A DNA stretch of 64,000 bases from Actinomadura atramentaria DSM 43919. GTDB taxonomy: Bacteria; Actinomycetota; Actinomycetes; Streptosporangiales; Streptosporangiaceae. How positions within the stretch are numbered: position 1 is the stretch's first letter; each line of letters starts with the position of its first letter. The position numbers and the translations under genes are program-made. Location: contig NZ_KB907209.1 of assembly GCF_000381885.1 (NCBI RefSeq), positions 470,478 through 534,477 on the forward strand, written 5' to 3'. Below are positions 23,375-32,359 of the stretch, piece after piece. The notes beneath the pieces are model-generated. The model was not told where the DNA came from, searched no databases, and saw only the letters and a program-made list of their open reading frames with translations.

Positions 23375-24870
23375 AGGGCGCGCTGCTCGTCGCCGGGACC
23401 ACCTCCGACGCGGGCAAGAGCGTCGTCACCGCGGGCGTCTGCCGCTGGCTGGCGCGCCAGGGCGTCCGCGTCGCGCCGTTCAAGGCGCAGAACATGTCGC
23501 TGAACTCGATGGTCACCGCGGACGGCGCGGAGATCGGCCGCGCCCAGTACATGCAGGCGCAGGCCGCCGGGATCGAGGCGACCGCCGCGATGAACCCGGT
23601 GCTGCTCAAGCCGGGCAGCGACCGGCGCAGCCAGGTCGTCGTGCGCGGCCGTCCGCTGGCGGAGGTGGACGCGCTCGGGTACGGGGCCGTCAAGGAGCGG
23701 CTGCGCGGCGTCGTCGCCGAGAGCCTCGCGGAGTTGCGGGAGGCGTACGACGTCGTGGTCTGCGAGGGCGCGGGCAGTCCCGCCGAGATCAACCTGCGCG
23801 CGGGCGACATCGTCAACATGGGGTTGGCGCGTTCCGCTGATCTGCCGGTGGTCGTCGTCGGGGACATCGACCGGGGCGGAGTGTTCGCGTCCCTGTACGG
23901 GACGGTCGCGCTGCTCGAACCGGCTGATCAGGCGCTCATCGCCGGGTTCGTCATCAACAAGTTCCGTGGCGCGCCCGAACTGCTCGCCCCCGGCCTGGAC
24001 CAGCTCACCGCGCTCACCGGTAGGCCCGTGCTGGGCGTCCTGCCGTGGCGGCTCGGCCTGTACCTCGACTCGGAGGACACGCTCGCGCTCGACGCGCCCC
24101 GGCCCGACGCCCGCGCCCCGCACGGGGACGAGACGCTGCGCGTCGCCGTCGTCCGGTTCCCGCGCGTCTCCAACTTCACCGACCTGGACGCGCTGCTGTG
24201 CGAACCGGGCGTCGCCGTCCGGTACGCGGCGAGCCCCGGCGACCTTGCGGACGCCGACCTGGTCGTCCTGCCCGGCAGCCGCGCGACCGTGCCCGACCTC
24301 GCGTGGCTGCGCGAACGCGGGCTGGCGGACGCCGTCGTCGCGCGGGCGCGCGCCGGGCGGCCCGTCCTCGGGATCTGCGGCGGCTACCAGATGCTCGCCC
24401 GCACGATCCGCGACGACGTGGAATCCGGCGCGGGCGACGTCCCCGGCCTCGGCCTGCTGCCCGCCGACGTCGTGTTCGCGCCGGACAAGACGCTCGCTCG
24501 CCCGCGCGGCGAAGCGTACGGGCAGCCGGTCGACGCGTACGAGATCCACCACGGGACCGTCCGCGCGGACGGCGGCGACCCGTTCCTGGACGGCTGCCGC
24601 GCCGGCGCCGTCTGGGGCACGACCTGGCACGGGGCGCTGGAGAACGACGGCTTCCGGCGTGCGTTCCTCGCGGACGTCGCCGCCGCCGCGGGCCGCCGCT
24701 TCGTCCCGGCCCCCGACGTGTCGTTCCGCGTCCTGCGCGAGCGGACCCTCGACGTCCTGGGCGACCTCGTCGCCGACCACCTCGACACCGGCGCGCTGCT
24801 GCGGCTCGTCGAGCACGGCGCGCCCGCCGGGCTGCCGGTCGTCCCGCCGGGCGGGCCGGGCGGTTCGTGA
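23371..24870 (+). CDS. cobQ: Adenosylcobyric acid synthase (CobQ/CbiP)
   Basis: Protein of 499 residues that amidates the b, d, e and g side chains using glutamine and ATP. The N-terminal dethiobiotin-synthetase-like ATPase has [13 protein letters not shown] and [13 protein letters not shown]. The C-terminal class I glutamine amidotransferase has the nucleophile Cys in [12 protein letters not shown] (residues about 330-341) and the His region [11 protein letters not shown] at 23371 overlaps the cobD stop, so cobD and cobQ form an operon separated by about 20 kb from the main cobalamin cluster. Confidence 0.95.
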   Translation: MKGALLVAGTTSDAGKSVVTAGVCRWLARQGVRVAPFKAQNMSLNSMVTADGAEIGRAQYMQAQAAGIEATAAMNPVLLKPGSDRRSQVVVRGRPLAEVDALGYGAVKERLRGVVAESLAELREAYDVVVCEGAGSPAEINLRAGDIVNMGLARSADLPVVVVGDIDRGGVFASLYGTVALLEPADQALIAGFVINKFRGAPELLAPGLDQLTALTGRPVLGVLPWRLGLYLDSEDTLALDAPRPDARAPHGDETLRVAVVRFPRVSNFTDLDALLCEPGVAVRYAASPGDLADADLVVLPGSRATVPDLAWLRERGLADAVVARARAGRPVLGICGGYQMLARTIRDDVESGAGDVPGLGLLPADVVFAPDKTLARPRGEAYGQPVDAYEIHHGTVRADGGDPFLDGCRAGAVWGTTWHGALENDGFRRAFLADVAAAAGRRFVPAPDVSFRVLRERTLDVLGDLVADHLDTGALLRLVEHGAPAGLPVVPPGGPGGS

Positions 24871-24939
24871 CCGGGCCCGCGCGGGACCTGCCGGTATCGT
24901 GAGCCACCCGCGCAACCCCGTCCCCAGGAGGAGCAGCTC

Positions 24940-25560
24940 GTGACCGAGCGGACCGAACAGCGGACCGACCTCGTGGTCCCGTTGCCGAAGGCGCGGGTTC
25001 CCGCCGAGGTCCAACTGGAGTTCCCGCTGCCGCCGGGCGAGGAGCCCGTCCGGGAACCGTTCGCCGGGGACCTGTACGTCACCTACGCGTTCGAACTGCC
25101 CGACGACGGCGGCGCGCGCCGCCGCTACGAGCACGTCGCCCCCCGCCACTGCGAGGAGCTCGGCGTCGCCGCGGGCGACCTGCGGGCCCTCGCCACCGCC
25201 AACCTCCGCGACCGGCGGCGGGAACTGTCCCTGGACTGGTATCCGGACGTCCGCGCCGTCACCGTCACCCTCGGCGGGGCCGGGCTGGAGGCGGCGCTGC
25301 TGCTCGACGACGGGTTCCTGGAGAAGCTCGCGCAGGACGTCGACGGCGACCTCGTCGTCGCCGTGCCCGCCCGCGACGTCCTCGTCGCCTCCGGAACGGG
25401 CCACCCCGACGGCATCGAGAAGCTGCGCTGGGCCGTCGGGCAGGTCTGGTCCGACGGGCGCGGCGAGGACGACGCCGCGCCCGGCCGCGACGTGCCCGTG
25501 GGAACGCTGCTGGTGCGGGACCTGCTGGTCCGCCGGGAAACGGGCTGGGAGGTCTTCTAG
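24940..25560 (+). CDS. DUF1444-like conserved protein
   Basis: Protein of 206 residues with VVPLPKARVPAEVQLEFPLPPGEEP at the start, LYVTYAFELPD, and a C-terminal LLLDDGFLEKL, GDLVVAVPARDVLVASGT, which match the pattern of DUF1444 (YtpQ-like) proteins. It is soluble, with no signal peptide. The start is GTG at 24940, behind AGGAGGAG. The function is unknown, and it may be transcribed together with cobQ (70-base gap). Confidence 0.6.
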   Translation: MTERTEQRTDLVVPLPKARVPAEVQLEFPLPPGEEPVREPFAGDLYVTYAFELPDDGGARRRYEHVAPRHCEELGVAAGDLRALATANLRDRRRELSLDWYPDVRAVTVTLGGAGLEAALLLDDGFLEKLAQDVDGDLVVAVPARDVLVASGTGHPDGIEKLRWAVGQVWSDGRGEDDAAPGRDVPVGTLLVRDLLVRRETGWEVF

Positions 25561-25658
25561 ACCGCGCCCCGGCGGGCCGGTTTTTTCGCGAACCGCCCGT
25601 GTCGGTGCGCATACCCGGCGTAGCCTCCTGTTCGTCCCCGAGCAGGAGGAGCCACGTC

Positions 25659-27134
25659 ATGGACGGAAATCTCGCGGACGTGCTCGCGCGGCGGGCGCGG
25701 ACCCGGGGCTGGTGGGACCGCCCGCTGTTCCACACGCCGGACGGCGCGCTCGCGCACGGCGCGGTCCACGACGCGGCGGCGCGCGCGGCCGGAATCCTGT
25801 CGGCGGCGGGCGTGCGGGCGGGCGGCCGGGTGCTCGTCGCGCTGCCCGACTCGCCGGGGTTCGTCGCGGCGCTGCTCGGCACGGTGCGGCTCGGCGCGGT
25901 CGCGGTGCTGGCGGGCCCGGAGCAGAGCCCGGCCGAGCACGGGTTCGTCGCGTCGGACGCCGATCCGCGCGCGGTCGTGTGCGCGCCGGAGCTGTTCGAG
26001 CGGTTCGCGGGACGGCACATGCTGACGGCGGACGACCTGGCGGACGAGCCCGCGTCCGTCCCGCCGCCGGAGCCGGTCGGCGCGGACGCGCCCGCGTACG
26101 TGCAGTACACGTCCGGGACGACGGGCGCGCCGAAGGGCGTCGTCCACCGGCACGGCGACCCCGAGTGCTTCGTGCGGGCGCTGGCCGAGGGCGCGCTGGC
26201 GATGACGTCCGGCGACGTGGTCCTGTCCCTGTCCAAGGCGTGCTACCCGTTCGGGCTGGGCGCGACGGTGTTCTTCCCGATGTTCCTCGGCGCGTCGTCG
26301 GTGCTGTGGCCGGACGCGCCGACCGTCGCGGGCGTCGCGGACCGGGCGCGGCGGCACCGGCCGTCGCTGCTGTTCACCGTCCCGACGCTGTACGCGCGGC
26401 TGGTCGCGGAGGGCGGCCCGGACCTCGCGGCCGCGTTCGGCTCGCTGCGCGCGGCGCTGTCGGCGGGGGAGCCGCTGCTGCCGTCGCTGGCGGCGCGGAT
26501 CGAGGACGCGTTCGGCTGCCCGGTGCTGGACGGCCTCGGCAGCACCGAGGCGGGCTGCACGTTCGTGTCGAACACGCTGACGCGGCGGCGGCGCGGCGCG
26601 CTCGGCGTCGCGCTGGACCCGTACGAGATCGAGGTGCGGGTGGACGGCCGGGTCGCGCGGCCGGGGGAGACGGGCGTCCTGCACGTCCGGGGCCCGGCGG
26701 TGACGCGCGAGTATCTCGGCCGCCCGGAGGCGACGGCGGAGGCGCTGGGCGGCGACGGCTGGCTGCGCACCGGCGACCTCGTCCACGTGGACGCGGACGG
26801 GTTCGTCCACCACCACGGCCGCGTGCGGGACCAGGTCACGGTGCTCGGCGAACCCGTCGCGCCGGTCGAGGTCGAGCGGGCGCTCGGGCGGCACCCGGCG
26901 GTGGTGGAGGTCGCGGTCGTCCCGGACCCGGACGGCGACCTGCGCGCGTTCGTCGTCCTGGACGGCGGAGCCCCGCCGACGCGCGCGACCGAGGACGAGC
27001 TGATCGGCTTCGCGCGCGCGGGCCTGCCCGCCCACAAGGTGCCGCGCTCGGTGGTGTTCATGGCCGAGATGCCCCGCACGTCCACCGGCAAGATCCGCCG
27101 CGCGGCCCTCTCCCGCACCGGCCGCGGCGCCTGA
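25659..27134 (+). CDS. Acyl-CoA ligase, benzoate-CoA ligase-like (AMP-forming)
   Basis: Protein of 491 residues of the ANL superfamily. The AMP-binding loop YTSGTTGAPKG lies near 151-161, the GSTE motif (GLGSTEAG) near 292, and TGD (WLRTGDLVHVD) near 370. The C-terminal catalytic Lys is in RTSTGKIRR near 480. Segments such as LSKACYPFGLGATVFFP resemble benzoate or 4-hydroxybenzoate CoA ligases, so an aromatic acid is a likely substrate, but this is not proven. The start is ATG at 25659, behind AGGAGGAG. No catabolic genes are adjacent. Confidence 0.85.
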   Translation: MDGNLADVLARRARTRGWWDRPLFHTPDGALAHGAVHDAAARAAGILSAAGVRAGGRVLVALPDSPGFVAALLGTVRLGAVAVLAGPEQSPAEHGFVASDADPRAVVCAPELFERFAGRHMLTADDLADEPASVPPPEPVGADAPAYVQYTSGTTGAPKGVVHRHGDPECFVRALAEGALAMTSGDVVLSLSKACYPFGLGATVFFPMFLGASSVLWPDAPTVAGVADRARRHRPSLLFTVPTLYARLVAEGGPDLAAAFGSLRAALSAGEPLLPSLAARIEDAFGCPVLDGLGSTEAGCTFVSNTLTRRRRGALGVALDPYEIEVRVDGRVARPGETGVLHVRGPAVTREYLGRPEATAEALGGDGWLRTGDLVHVDADGFVHHHGRVRDQVTVLGEPVAPVEVERALGRHPAVVEVAVVPDPDGDLRAFVVLDGGAPPTRATEDELIGFARAGLPAHKVPRSVVFMAEMPRTSTGKIRRAALSRTGRGA

Positions 27135-27143
27135 CGCGGCGGG

Positions 27144-28886
27144 TCAGTCGATCTCGGCGATCTCGAAGTCGTCGAAGAGGGCCGTCATCGTCTCCGACGA
27201 CTGGCTGACGCGGGCCAGGGCGAGGCCCGCGTTGGCGTTCGGCAGGATGGCGCTCTTGTCGGTGACCGACCCGGTCTGCTTGCCGTTCAGCCAGAGCCGC
27301 AGCCTGACCTCGGTGCCCTCGTCGTTCTGCTCGCAGGCGATCTGGACGGTGTTCTCCTCGCCGGGCCGGTAGCCGGGCGCGTCCCCGGAGCGGTACAGCT
27401 CCTTCGAGCCGCCGTCGCGGGCGACCTTGCGGATGACCGTGCCCTTGCCGTCCTTGCGGACGAGGAACTGGTAGCCCGTCTCGTGGGACGACGAGTCGTC
27501 GCCCCGGCAGTACAGCCCGAACTGCCCGTAGTCCGGCCCGGCGGTCACCCGCACGTTCGCGGTGACGAGCGCGCGCGTCGGCAGCGTCCGCTTCTTGGTG
27601 TCGACGGGCGAGTCGGTGACGTTGATGTCGTCGGACGAGCGCAGGTCGACGCGGTAGTGGCCGTTCTCGTACCCCTGGTCGGGCCCCGGCGGCGCGTAGT
27701 CGTTGCCGTACCAGCCGGTGGTGTCCTGGCTGAAGTCGTCGTTGAACACCGGTGCGGTGTGGCCGGGCGGCCCGCCGGACGACAGCACCGCCCACAGCGC
27801 GACGCCCGCGACGAGCGCGGCCGCGACGACCGCGCCGCCGATCGCCAGCGGCCGCGCCGAACCGCCGCCGGACGGACGCGGCGGCACGGGCGGCGCGGCG
27901 GGCGGCATGCTCCGGTCGTGCTGCGTCGGCGCGCCGCCGAGCTGCGCGGTCGGCGGGACGTTCCGGTCGCGCGCCGGAACCGTCGGGTCCGCGGCGGGCC
28001 CGGGACCGTGCCAGCTCGCCTGCACGGTCTCCGCGAGCTGCGCCGGGTTCGGCCGCGGGTTGCCGACGAGCCGGCTCAGCAGGTCCTCCACCGAGGGGCG
28101 GCGGCGCGGGTCCTTGTCCAGCGCGGCGGACACGACGTCCCGCAGGTCCGGGTCGAGCCCGTCCAGCGCGGGCGCCTCGTGCGCGACCTTGTAGAAGATC
28201 TCCGGGATCGACCCGCCGTCGAACGGCGCGCGCCCGGTGCCCGCGTACGCGACGACGCAGCCCCAGGAGAACACGTCCGACGCGGGCGTCACCGGCTCCC
28301 CGCGCAGCAGCTCGGGCGGCAGGTAGTTCGGGGTGCCGACGAACTGCCCGGTGCGGGTCGGTCCGTCGCCCGCCGGGGCGTCCAGCGCCCGCGCGATGCC
28401 GAAGTCGATCACGCGCGGCCCGGTCGCGGACAGCAGGACGTTCGCGGGCTTGAGGTCGCGGTGGACGATCCCCGCCGCGTGGATCGCCGCGAGCGCCGTC
28501 GCGACGCCGACCGCCACCCCCTCCAGCTCCGAGCCGGGCAGCGGCCCGCGCTCGGCGACGGCGCGCTCCAGGCTGGGCCCGTCGATGAACTCGGTGACGA
28601 CGTACAGCGGGTCGCGCTCCAGCTCCGCGTCGACGACCGGGGCGGTGCAGAACCGCCGGACCTGCCGCGCGGCGGTGACCTCGCGGCGGAACCGCTCGCG
28701 GAACGCCGCCTCGCCCGCCAGCTCGGTGTTGATCACCTTGACGGCGACGCGCCGCCCCGCCGGGTCCTCGCCGAGCAGGACGGTGCCCATGCCGCCCCGG
28801 CCGAGCCGCGACAGCAGCCGGTAGGGCCCGAGTTCCCGCGGGTCACCGGCGGCGAGCGCGTCGTTCTCTCCTGCGTACGAGGTCAT
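27144..28886 (-). CDS. Membrane Ser/Thr protein kinase with extracellular lectin-like domain
   Basis: Protein of 580 residues. The Hanks-type kinase domain (about 18-275) has the Gly loop LGRGGMGTV, VKV Lys, HRDLKPANVLL and DFGIARAL. A Pro-rich juxtamembrane linker (about 310-375) and one membrane helix (about 377-397) follow. The extracellular domain of about 180 residues (DDFSQDTTGWYGNDY..., ending in LFDDFEIAEI) resembles concanavalin/laminin-G-like sandwich domains. It probably senses a cell-wall or carbohydrate signal. The start is ATG at 28886; the frame extends upstream to 29048 but lacks family similarity. Confidence 0.9.
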   Translation of the reverse strand: MTSYAGENDALAAGDPRELGPYRLLSRLGRGGMGTVLLGEDPAGRRVAVKVINTELAGEAAFRERFRREVTAARQVRRFCTAPVVDAELERDPLYVVTEFIDGPSLERAVAERGPLPGSELEGVAVGVATALAAIHAAGIVHRDLKPANVLLSATGPRVIDFGIARALDAPAGDGPTRTGQFVGTPNYLPPELLRGEPVTPASDVFSWGCVVAYAGTGRAPFDGGSIPEIFYKVAHEAPALDGLDPDLRDVVSAALDKDPRRRPSVEDLLSRLVGNPRPNPAQLAETVQASWHGPGPAADPTVPARDRNVPPTAQLGGAPTQHDRSMPPAAPPVPPRPSGGGSARPLAIGGAVVAAALVAGVALWAVLSSGGPPGHTAPVFNDDFSQDTTGWYGNDYAPPGPDQGYENGHYRVDLRSSDDINVTDSPVDTKKRTLPTRALVTANVRVTAGPDYGQFGLYCRGDDSSSHETGYQFLVRKDGKGTVIRKVARDGGSKELYRSGDAPGYRPGEENTVQIACEQNDEGTEVRLRLWLNGKQTGSVTDKSAILPNANAGLALARVSQSSETMTALFDDFEIAEID

Positions 28887-28969
28887 GATGGTCCAGGGGG
28901 TCTCTCGGGGAGCGCGTGTGGGGAAACCATAGCCGTCCCGCTCCCGGCGGGAGGAATCGGAAAACGCGG

Positions 28970-29641
28970 TCAGGCCCAGTCGCGCATGGCCTCGCGCGCG
29001 ACCCGCGTGCAGTCGGTCATGCGGCGCGCGATGGCGTCGGGGTCCCACACCTCCAGCCGCGCGCAGCGCTCGAACGCGACCCGCATCGTCGCGACGTGGA
29101 ACGCGACGATCAGCTCGGGCCGCAGGTCCTCGGCGGGGTCGACGCCCTCGCGTTCGGCGACGACGCGGGTCAGCGCCTCCTCGGCCGCCTGGAACCGGGC
29201 CATCTGCGCGGCGAGCAGCACCGGGTTGCGCTCCATGACCTGCCGGACGCCGCGGAACCGCGCGACCCCGGCCGCGCCGCTGTCGGCGACCGAGCGCAGC
29301 ATCGACCGGGTCGCCTCCGCGAGCGCGGTGAACGGCCGCTCGGCGGCGGGCCGCTCCCGGACGGCGCGGATCAGCACCTCGTCGAAGTCGGCGAAGAAGC
29401 CGGTGAGGACGTCCTCCTTGGTCGCGAAGTAGCGGAAGAACGTCCGCTGGGAGACCTCGACGGCCGCGACGATCTCGTCGATCGTCGTCTCCTCGTAGCC
29501 CTGGCGCAGGAAGAGGTCGAGGGCGGCGTCGATGAGGGCGAGCCGGGTGCGCTGCTTCTTGCGCTCCCGCAGTCCGGCCGGGGACGGGTCCGTCCGGGCG
29601 TCCTTCGGCGAGGGCAGGCCGGGACCGGGGACGGCGGTCAT
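28970..29641 (-). CDS. TetR-family transcriptional regulator
   Basis: Protein of 223 residues. The N-terminal helix-turn-helix spans about 25-75 (RTRLALIDAALDLFLRQGYEETTIDEIVAAVEVSQRTFFRYFATKEDVL), and a helical ligand-binding domain (MftR-like C terminus, WDPDAIARRM) follows. It is transcribed leftward toward the kinase gene, 84 bases away; a divergent small gene begins 191 bases to the right. The ligand and targets are unknown. Confidence 0.9.
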   Translation of the reverse strand: MTAVPGPGLPSPKDARTDPSPAGLRERKKQRTRLALIDAALDLFLRQGYEETTIDEIVAAVEVSQRTFFRYFATKEDVLTGFFADFDEVLIRAVRERPAAERPFTALAEATRSMLRSVADSGAAGVARFRGVRQVMERNPVLLAAQMARFQAAEEALTRVVAEREGVDPAEDLRPELIVAFHVATMRVAFERCARLEVWDPDAIARRMTDCTRVAREAMRDWA

Positions 29642-29832
29642 CTCTGGGGGCTCCTTCGCGCGGGGCTCGCTTTTTCCAGTGGGTCTATCACGAGCGGTCC
29701 GGGCCCGTCTTCGTCGGCCGCGCGCGTAAGCATCTCGTGACCATCTGTTCCGTGACGCGGACGTGACGCACGGGAAGGAACGAGCCGACCGAGCCCCAGC
29801 GAACCCCTTTCACCCCGAGGCGGCTGATCACG

Positions 29833-30105
29833 GTGTCCGTAGCCCGTGCCCACGACCCGGCGCAGGTGCGCCGGCACCATCTCGCGCTGCTCGCCCGCGC
29901 GGTCGGCGCGCGCGGGCTGCACTGGCGGCTGGCGGGGCCGGAGGAGTCCGTGCTGGCGGTCTCCAGTCCGCGCACCGGGCACCAGGTGATGATCGTCGCG
30001 ATGCCCACCGGGACCGGCTGGTCGTATCTGTGGACGGGCGGCGGCATCGCCGACGTGGCGGACGCCGACCGCGCCGCCGACGCCATCGCCCACCGCCTGA
30101 CCTGA
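29833..30105 (+). CDS. Small conserved actinobacterial protein
   Basis: Protein of 90 residues (RRHHLALLARAVGARGLHWRLAGPEE...) with a compact alpha/beta character and no membrane segment. The C terminus IADVADADRAADAIAHRL is helical. The start is GTG at 29833. The family is not recognised; real-gene status rests on codon pattern and position divergent from tetR. Confidence 0.55.
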   Translation: MSVARAHDPAQVRRHHLALLARAVGARGLHWRLAGPEESVLAVSSPRTGHQVMIVAMPTGTGWSYLWTGGGIADVADADRAADAIAHRLT

Positions 30106-30235
30106 CGTTTTCGCGGCACCCCGAGGTACTGTCCGGTCTCCGGCCGCCCTAGACTCCTACCGAACACATGTTCGAGAACCGCATGACTTCCCCCGTGCGG
30201 CGCTCGGGACGCACCTGGGAGACGGGGGGAAGCCG

Positions 30236-30541
30236 ATGACGCGCGTGTACGCGGACCGGATCGAGGTCGAGGCGGCGGACGGGGTGCCGGCGGCGTTCGG
30301 CCGGCCCGGCGCCGGGCCGGACGGCCGCTTCGCGGTGCTGCGGGTGCTGGAGCACTGGATCGTCGCGCCCGAGTGGTGGCGCATGGAGGCGGCCGAGCCG
30401 GGCCGCGCCGACGCGGGCACGCCGGACGGGCCGGTGGAGTACTGGCGGGTCGAGGCCGTGCGCGGCCGGTCCGCCGCCGTCTACGAGCTGCGGCACGAGG
30501 CGTCCGAGGGCTCCTGGCTGCTCACCCGCGTCTGGGCGTGA
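30236..30541 (+). CDS. DUF6504-like small protein
   Basis: Protein of 101 residues. VLEHWIVAPEWWR and VEYWRVEA...YELRHEASEGSWLLTRVWA resemble the short DUF6504 proteins that often neighbour Y-family polymerase genes in actinobacteria; none is seen here. ATG at 30236 follows GGGGGGAAG. Function unknown. Confidence 0.6.
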   Translation: MTRVYADRIEVEAADGVPAAFGRPGAGPDGRFAVLRVLEHWIVAPEWWRMEAAEPGRADAGTPDGPVEYWRVEAVRGRSAAVYELRHEASEGSWLLTRVWA

Positions 30542-30545
30542 GCGG

Positions 30546-31226
30546 TCAGTCGTCGCGGACGACCTGCAGCCGCGTGATGTGGAACACCGTCACCATGCAG
30601 AGGGCGGCGGCGAGCGCCTGGCACGCCGCCGCCGCGACGCCGAGGTGGACGTCGAAGCGCGCGTCGGCGAGCGTGTCGGCGTGCGCGGCGCCGAACAGCC
30701 GGGCCAGCAGCAGCGCGAGCAGCAGGCACGTCCACCAGCCCGCGACGACGACGCCCGCGACCTGCCGCTCGGCGGTCCGGTAGCGGCCGCTGTTGACCCA
30801 CACGTCGTACACCACGCGCGGCGGCAGCCACAGGTTCACGACGGGCAGGACCCAGCCGAGCACGACCCACGCGCGGTGGTGGTGGTGCGGGCCCGGCGAC
30901 TGCCGGTGCGCCCGCCACAGCCAGCCGAGGTACAGCAGCCCGGTCAGGCCCGCGAGGACGGCGCAGACGGCGAACACGTCCGCGTACGGCGCGAGCGCCC
31001 GCCCGGTGCCGACCGGGTCGTAGGTGTCGTGCGTCTCGGTGCGCAGCGGGCGGCCGACCCGCAGCAGGCTGATCCCCGACCCGAGCGCGATGAAGGCGTT
31101 GAAGCCGAGCAGCATGAACACCGCGACGCCGACGGCCCGGAAGTCGCGGCGGCGCGCCCACGCGCCGCAGTGCGGGCAGCGGGCGACGGTCCTGGGGATG
31201 ATGTCGCCGCACAGCGCACACGGCAT
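30546..31226 (-). CDS. DUF4328 membrane protein with N-terminal zinc ribbon
   Basis: Protein of 226 residues. The zinc ribbon CALCGDII...CPHCGAW opens the protein, followed by about five membrane helices. WVVLGWVLPVVNLWLPPRVVYDVW is the DUF4328 core signature. It is convergent with the DUF6504-like gene. Function unknown. Confidence 0.8.
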   Translation of the reverse strand: MPCALCGDIIPRTVARCPHCGAWARRRDFRAVGVAVFMLLGFNAFIALGSGISLLRVGRPLRTETHDTYDPVGTGRALAPYADVFAVCAVLAGLTGLLYLGWLWRAHRQSPGPHHHHRAWVVLGWVLPVVNLWLPPRVVYDVWVNSGRYRTAERQVAGVVVAGWWTCLLLALLLARLFGAAHADTLADARFDVHLGVAAAACQALAAALCMVTVFHITRLQVVRDD

Positions 31227-31330
31227 GATCCACCTCCCCGGCGCTTTGCTCGTACTTGTCCCGATCCTACGTACCGATGACCGGACATCGACCGCATTAA
31301 CGGGTCAAGCGCGCACAGGGCCGGGAGAGG

Positions 31331-31687
31331 TCAGCCGACGAGCGCGGTCCCGGCGGCCACCCCGCCCGCCGCGACCAGCAGGAACGCCGCGAGCCGCGGC
31401 CAGCCGCCCGCCGCGACGAGCCGCCGGGGCCGCAGGCCCGTCGTCAGCAGCAGCGACCACCACGCCGCCGCCAGGCCGACCGTCAGGAACAGCGACCCGA
31501 ACCCCACGAGCGCGGGCAGCAGCACCGCGGTCGGGGCCGTCAGGACGTGCGCGAACACCGCCGGTCCGCGCACCGACTCGGGCAGGCCGCGCACCAGCCC
31601 GGCCAGGACCCCGCCCCAGCCCGCCGCCGCGAGGAGCCACAGGACCACGACGGCGAACGGCAGTCCCGCCAGCGATTCCGGTGCCAC
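31331..31687 (-). CDS. Small membrane protein in the two-component operon
   Basis: Protein of 118 residues with three or four hydrophobic helices (LPFAVVVLWLLAAAGWGGVLAGLV, AVLLPALVGFGSLFLTVGLAAAWWSLL, LAAFLLVAAGGVAAGTALV). GTG at 31687 lies 3 bases after the response-regulator stop, which indicates co-transcription. No family is recognised. Confidence 0.6.
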   Translation of the reverse strand: MAPESLAGLPFAVVVLWLLAAAGWGGVLAGLVRGLPESVRGPAVFAHVLTAPTAVLLPALVGFGSLFLTVGLAAAWWSLLLTTGLRPRRLVAAGGWPRLAAFLLVAAGGVAAGTALVG

Positions 31688-31690
31688 CCG

Positions 31691-32359
31691 CTACGCGCCC
31701 CCGCGCACGAGACCGGTCTCCCACGCCCAGGCGGCGACCTCCACGCGGTTCCGCACGTCGAGCTTGCGCTGCACGCTGCTCAGGTGCGTCTTCACGGTGG
31801 ACGGGGACACGAACAGCTCCGCCGCGATCTCGTCGTTGGTGCGGCCGCGCGCGACGAGCCGCACCACGTCCAGCTCGCGCTCGGTCGGCCGCTCGGCCGG
31901 GGCGGCGCGGCCCGGCGGGGACGCGGCGGGCGGCACCGCCAGCCGCGCCAGCAGCCGGACGGTGATGGACGGGGAGACCAGCGCCGCGCCCTCCGCCGCC
32001 GCCCGCACCGCCTCGACGAGCAGCGCCGGGCCGCTGTCCTTCAGCAGGAACCCGGCCGCGCCGCCGCGCAGCGCGCCGTACACGTACTCGTCCATGTCGA
32101 ACGTCGTGACGATCACGACGCGCAGCGGGTCCGCGACGCCCGGCCCGGCCAGCAGCCGGGTCGCCTCCAGGCCGTCCATGCGCGGCATCCGGATGTCGAA
32201 CAGGCAGACGTCGGGCCGCAGCGCGCGGGCCAGCTCGACGGCGCGGACGCCGTCCTCCGCGTCGCCCACCACCGTCATGTCCGGCTGCGAATCGATGATC
32301 ATGCGGAAGCCGGCCCGGACCATCTCCTGGTCGTCGGCGATGAGCACGCGCAGGGTCAC
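31691..32359 (-). CDS. NarL/FixJ-type response regulator
   Basis: Protein of 222 residues. The receiver domain (1-120) has the DD pair in LIADDQEMV, the phosphoacceptor Asp in CLFDIRMPRMDG and the Lys in FLLKDSGP. The C-terminal LuxR helix-turn-helix (about 155-215) has TERELDVVRLVARGRTNDEIAAELFVSPSTVKTHL. GTG at 32359 overlaps the kinase stop (GTGA). It regulates unknown genes in response to the partner kinase. Confidence 0.93.
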   Translation of the reverse strand: MTLRVLIADDQEMVRAGFRMIIDSQPDMTVVGDAEDGVRAVELARALRPDVCLFDIRMPRMDGLEATRLLAGPGVADPLRVVIVTTFDMDEYVYGALRGGAAGFLLKDSGPALLVEAVRAAAEGAALVSPSITVRLLARLAVPPAASPPGRAAPAERPTERELDVVRLVARGRTNDEIAAELFVSPSTVKTHLSSVQRKLDVRNRVEVAAWAWETGLVRGGA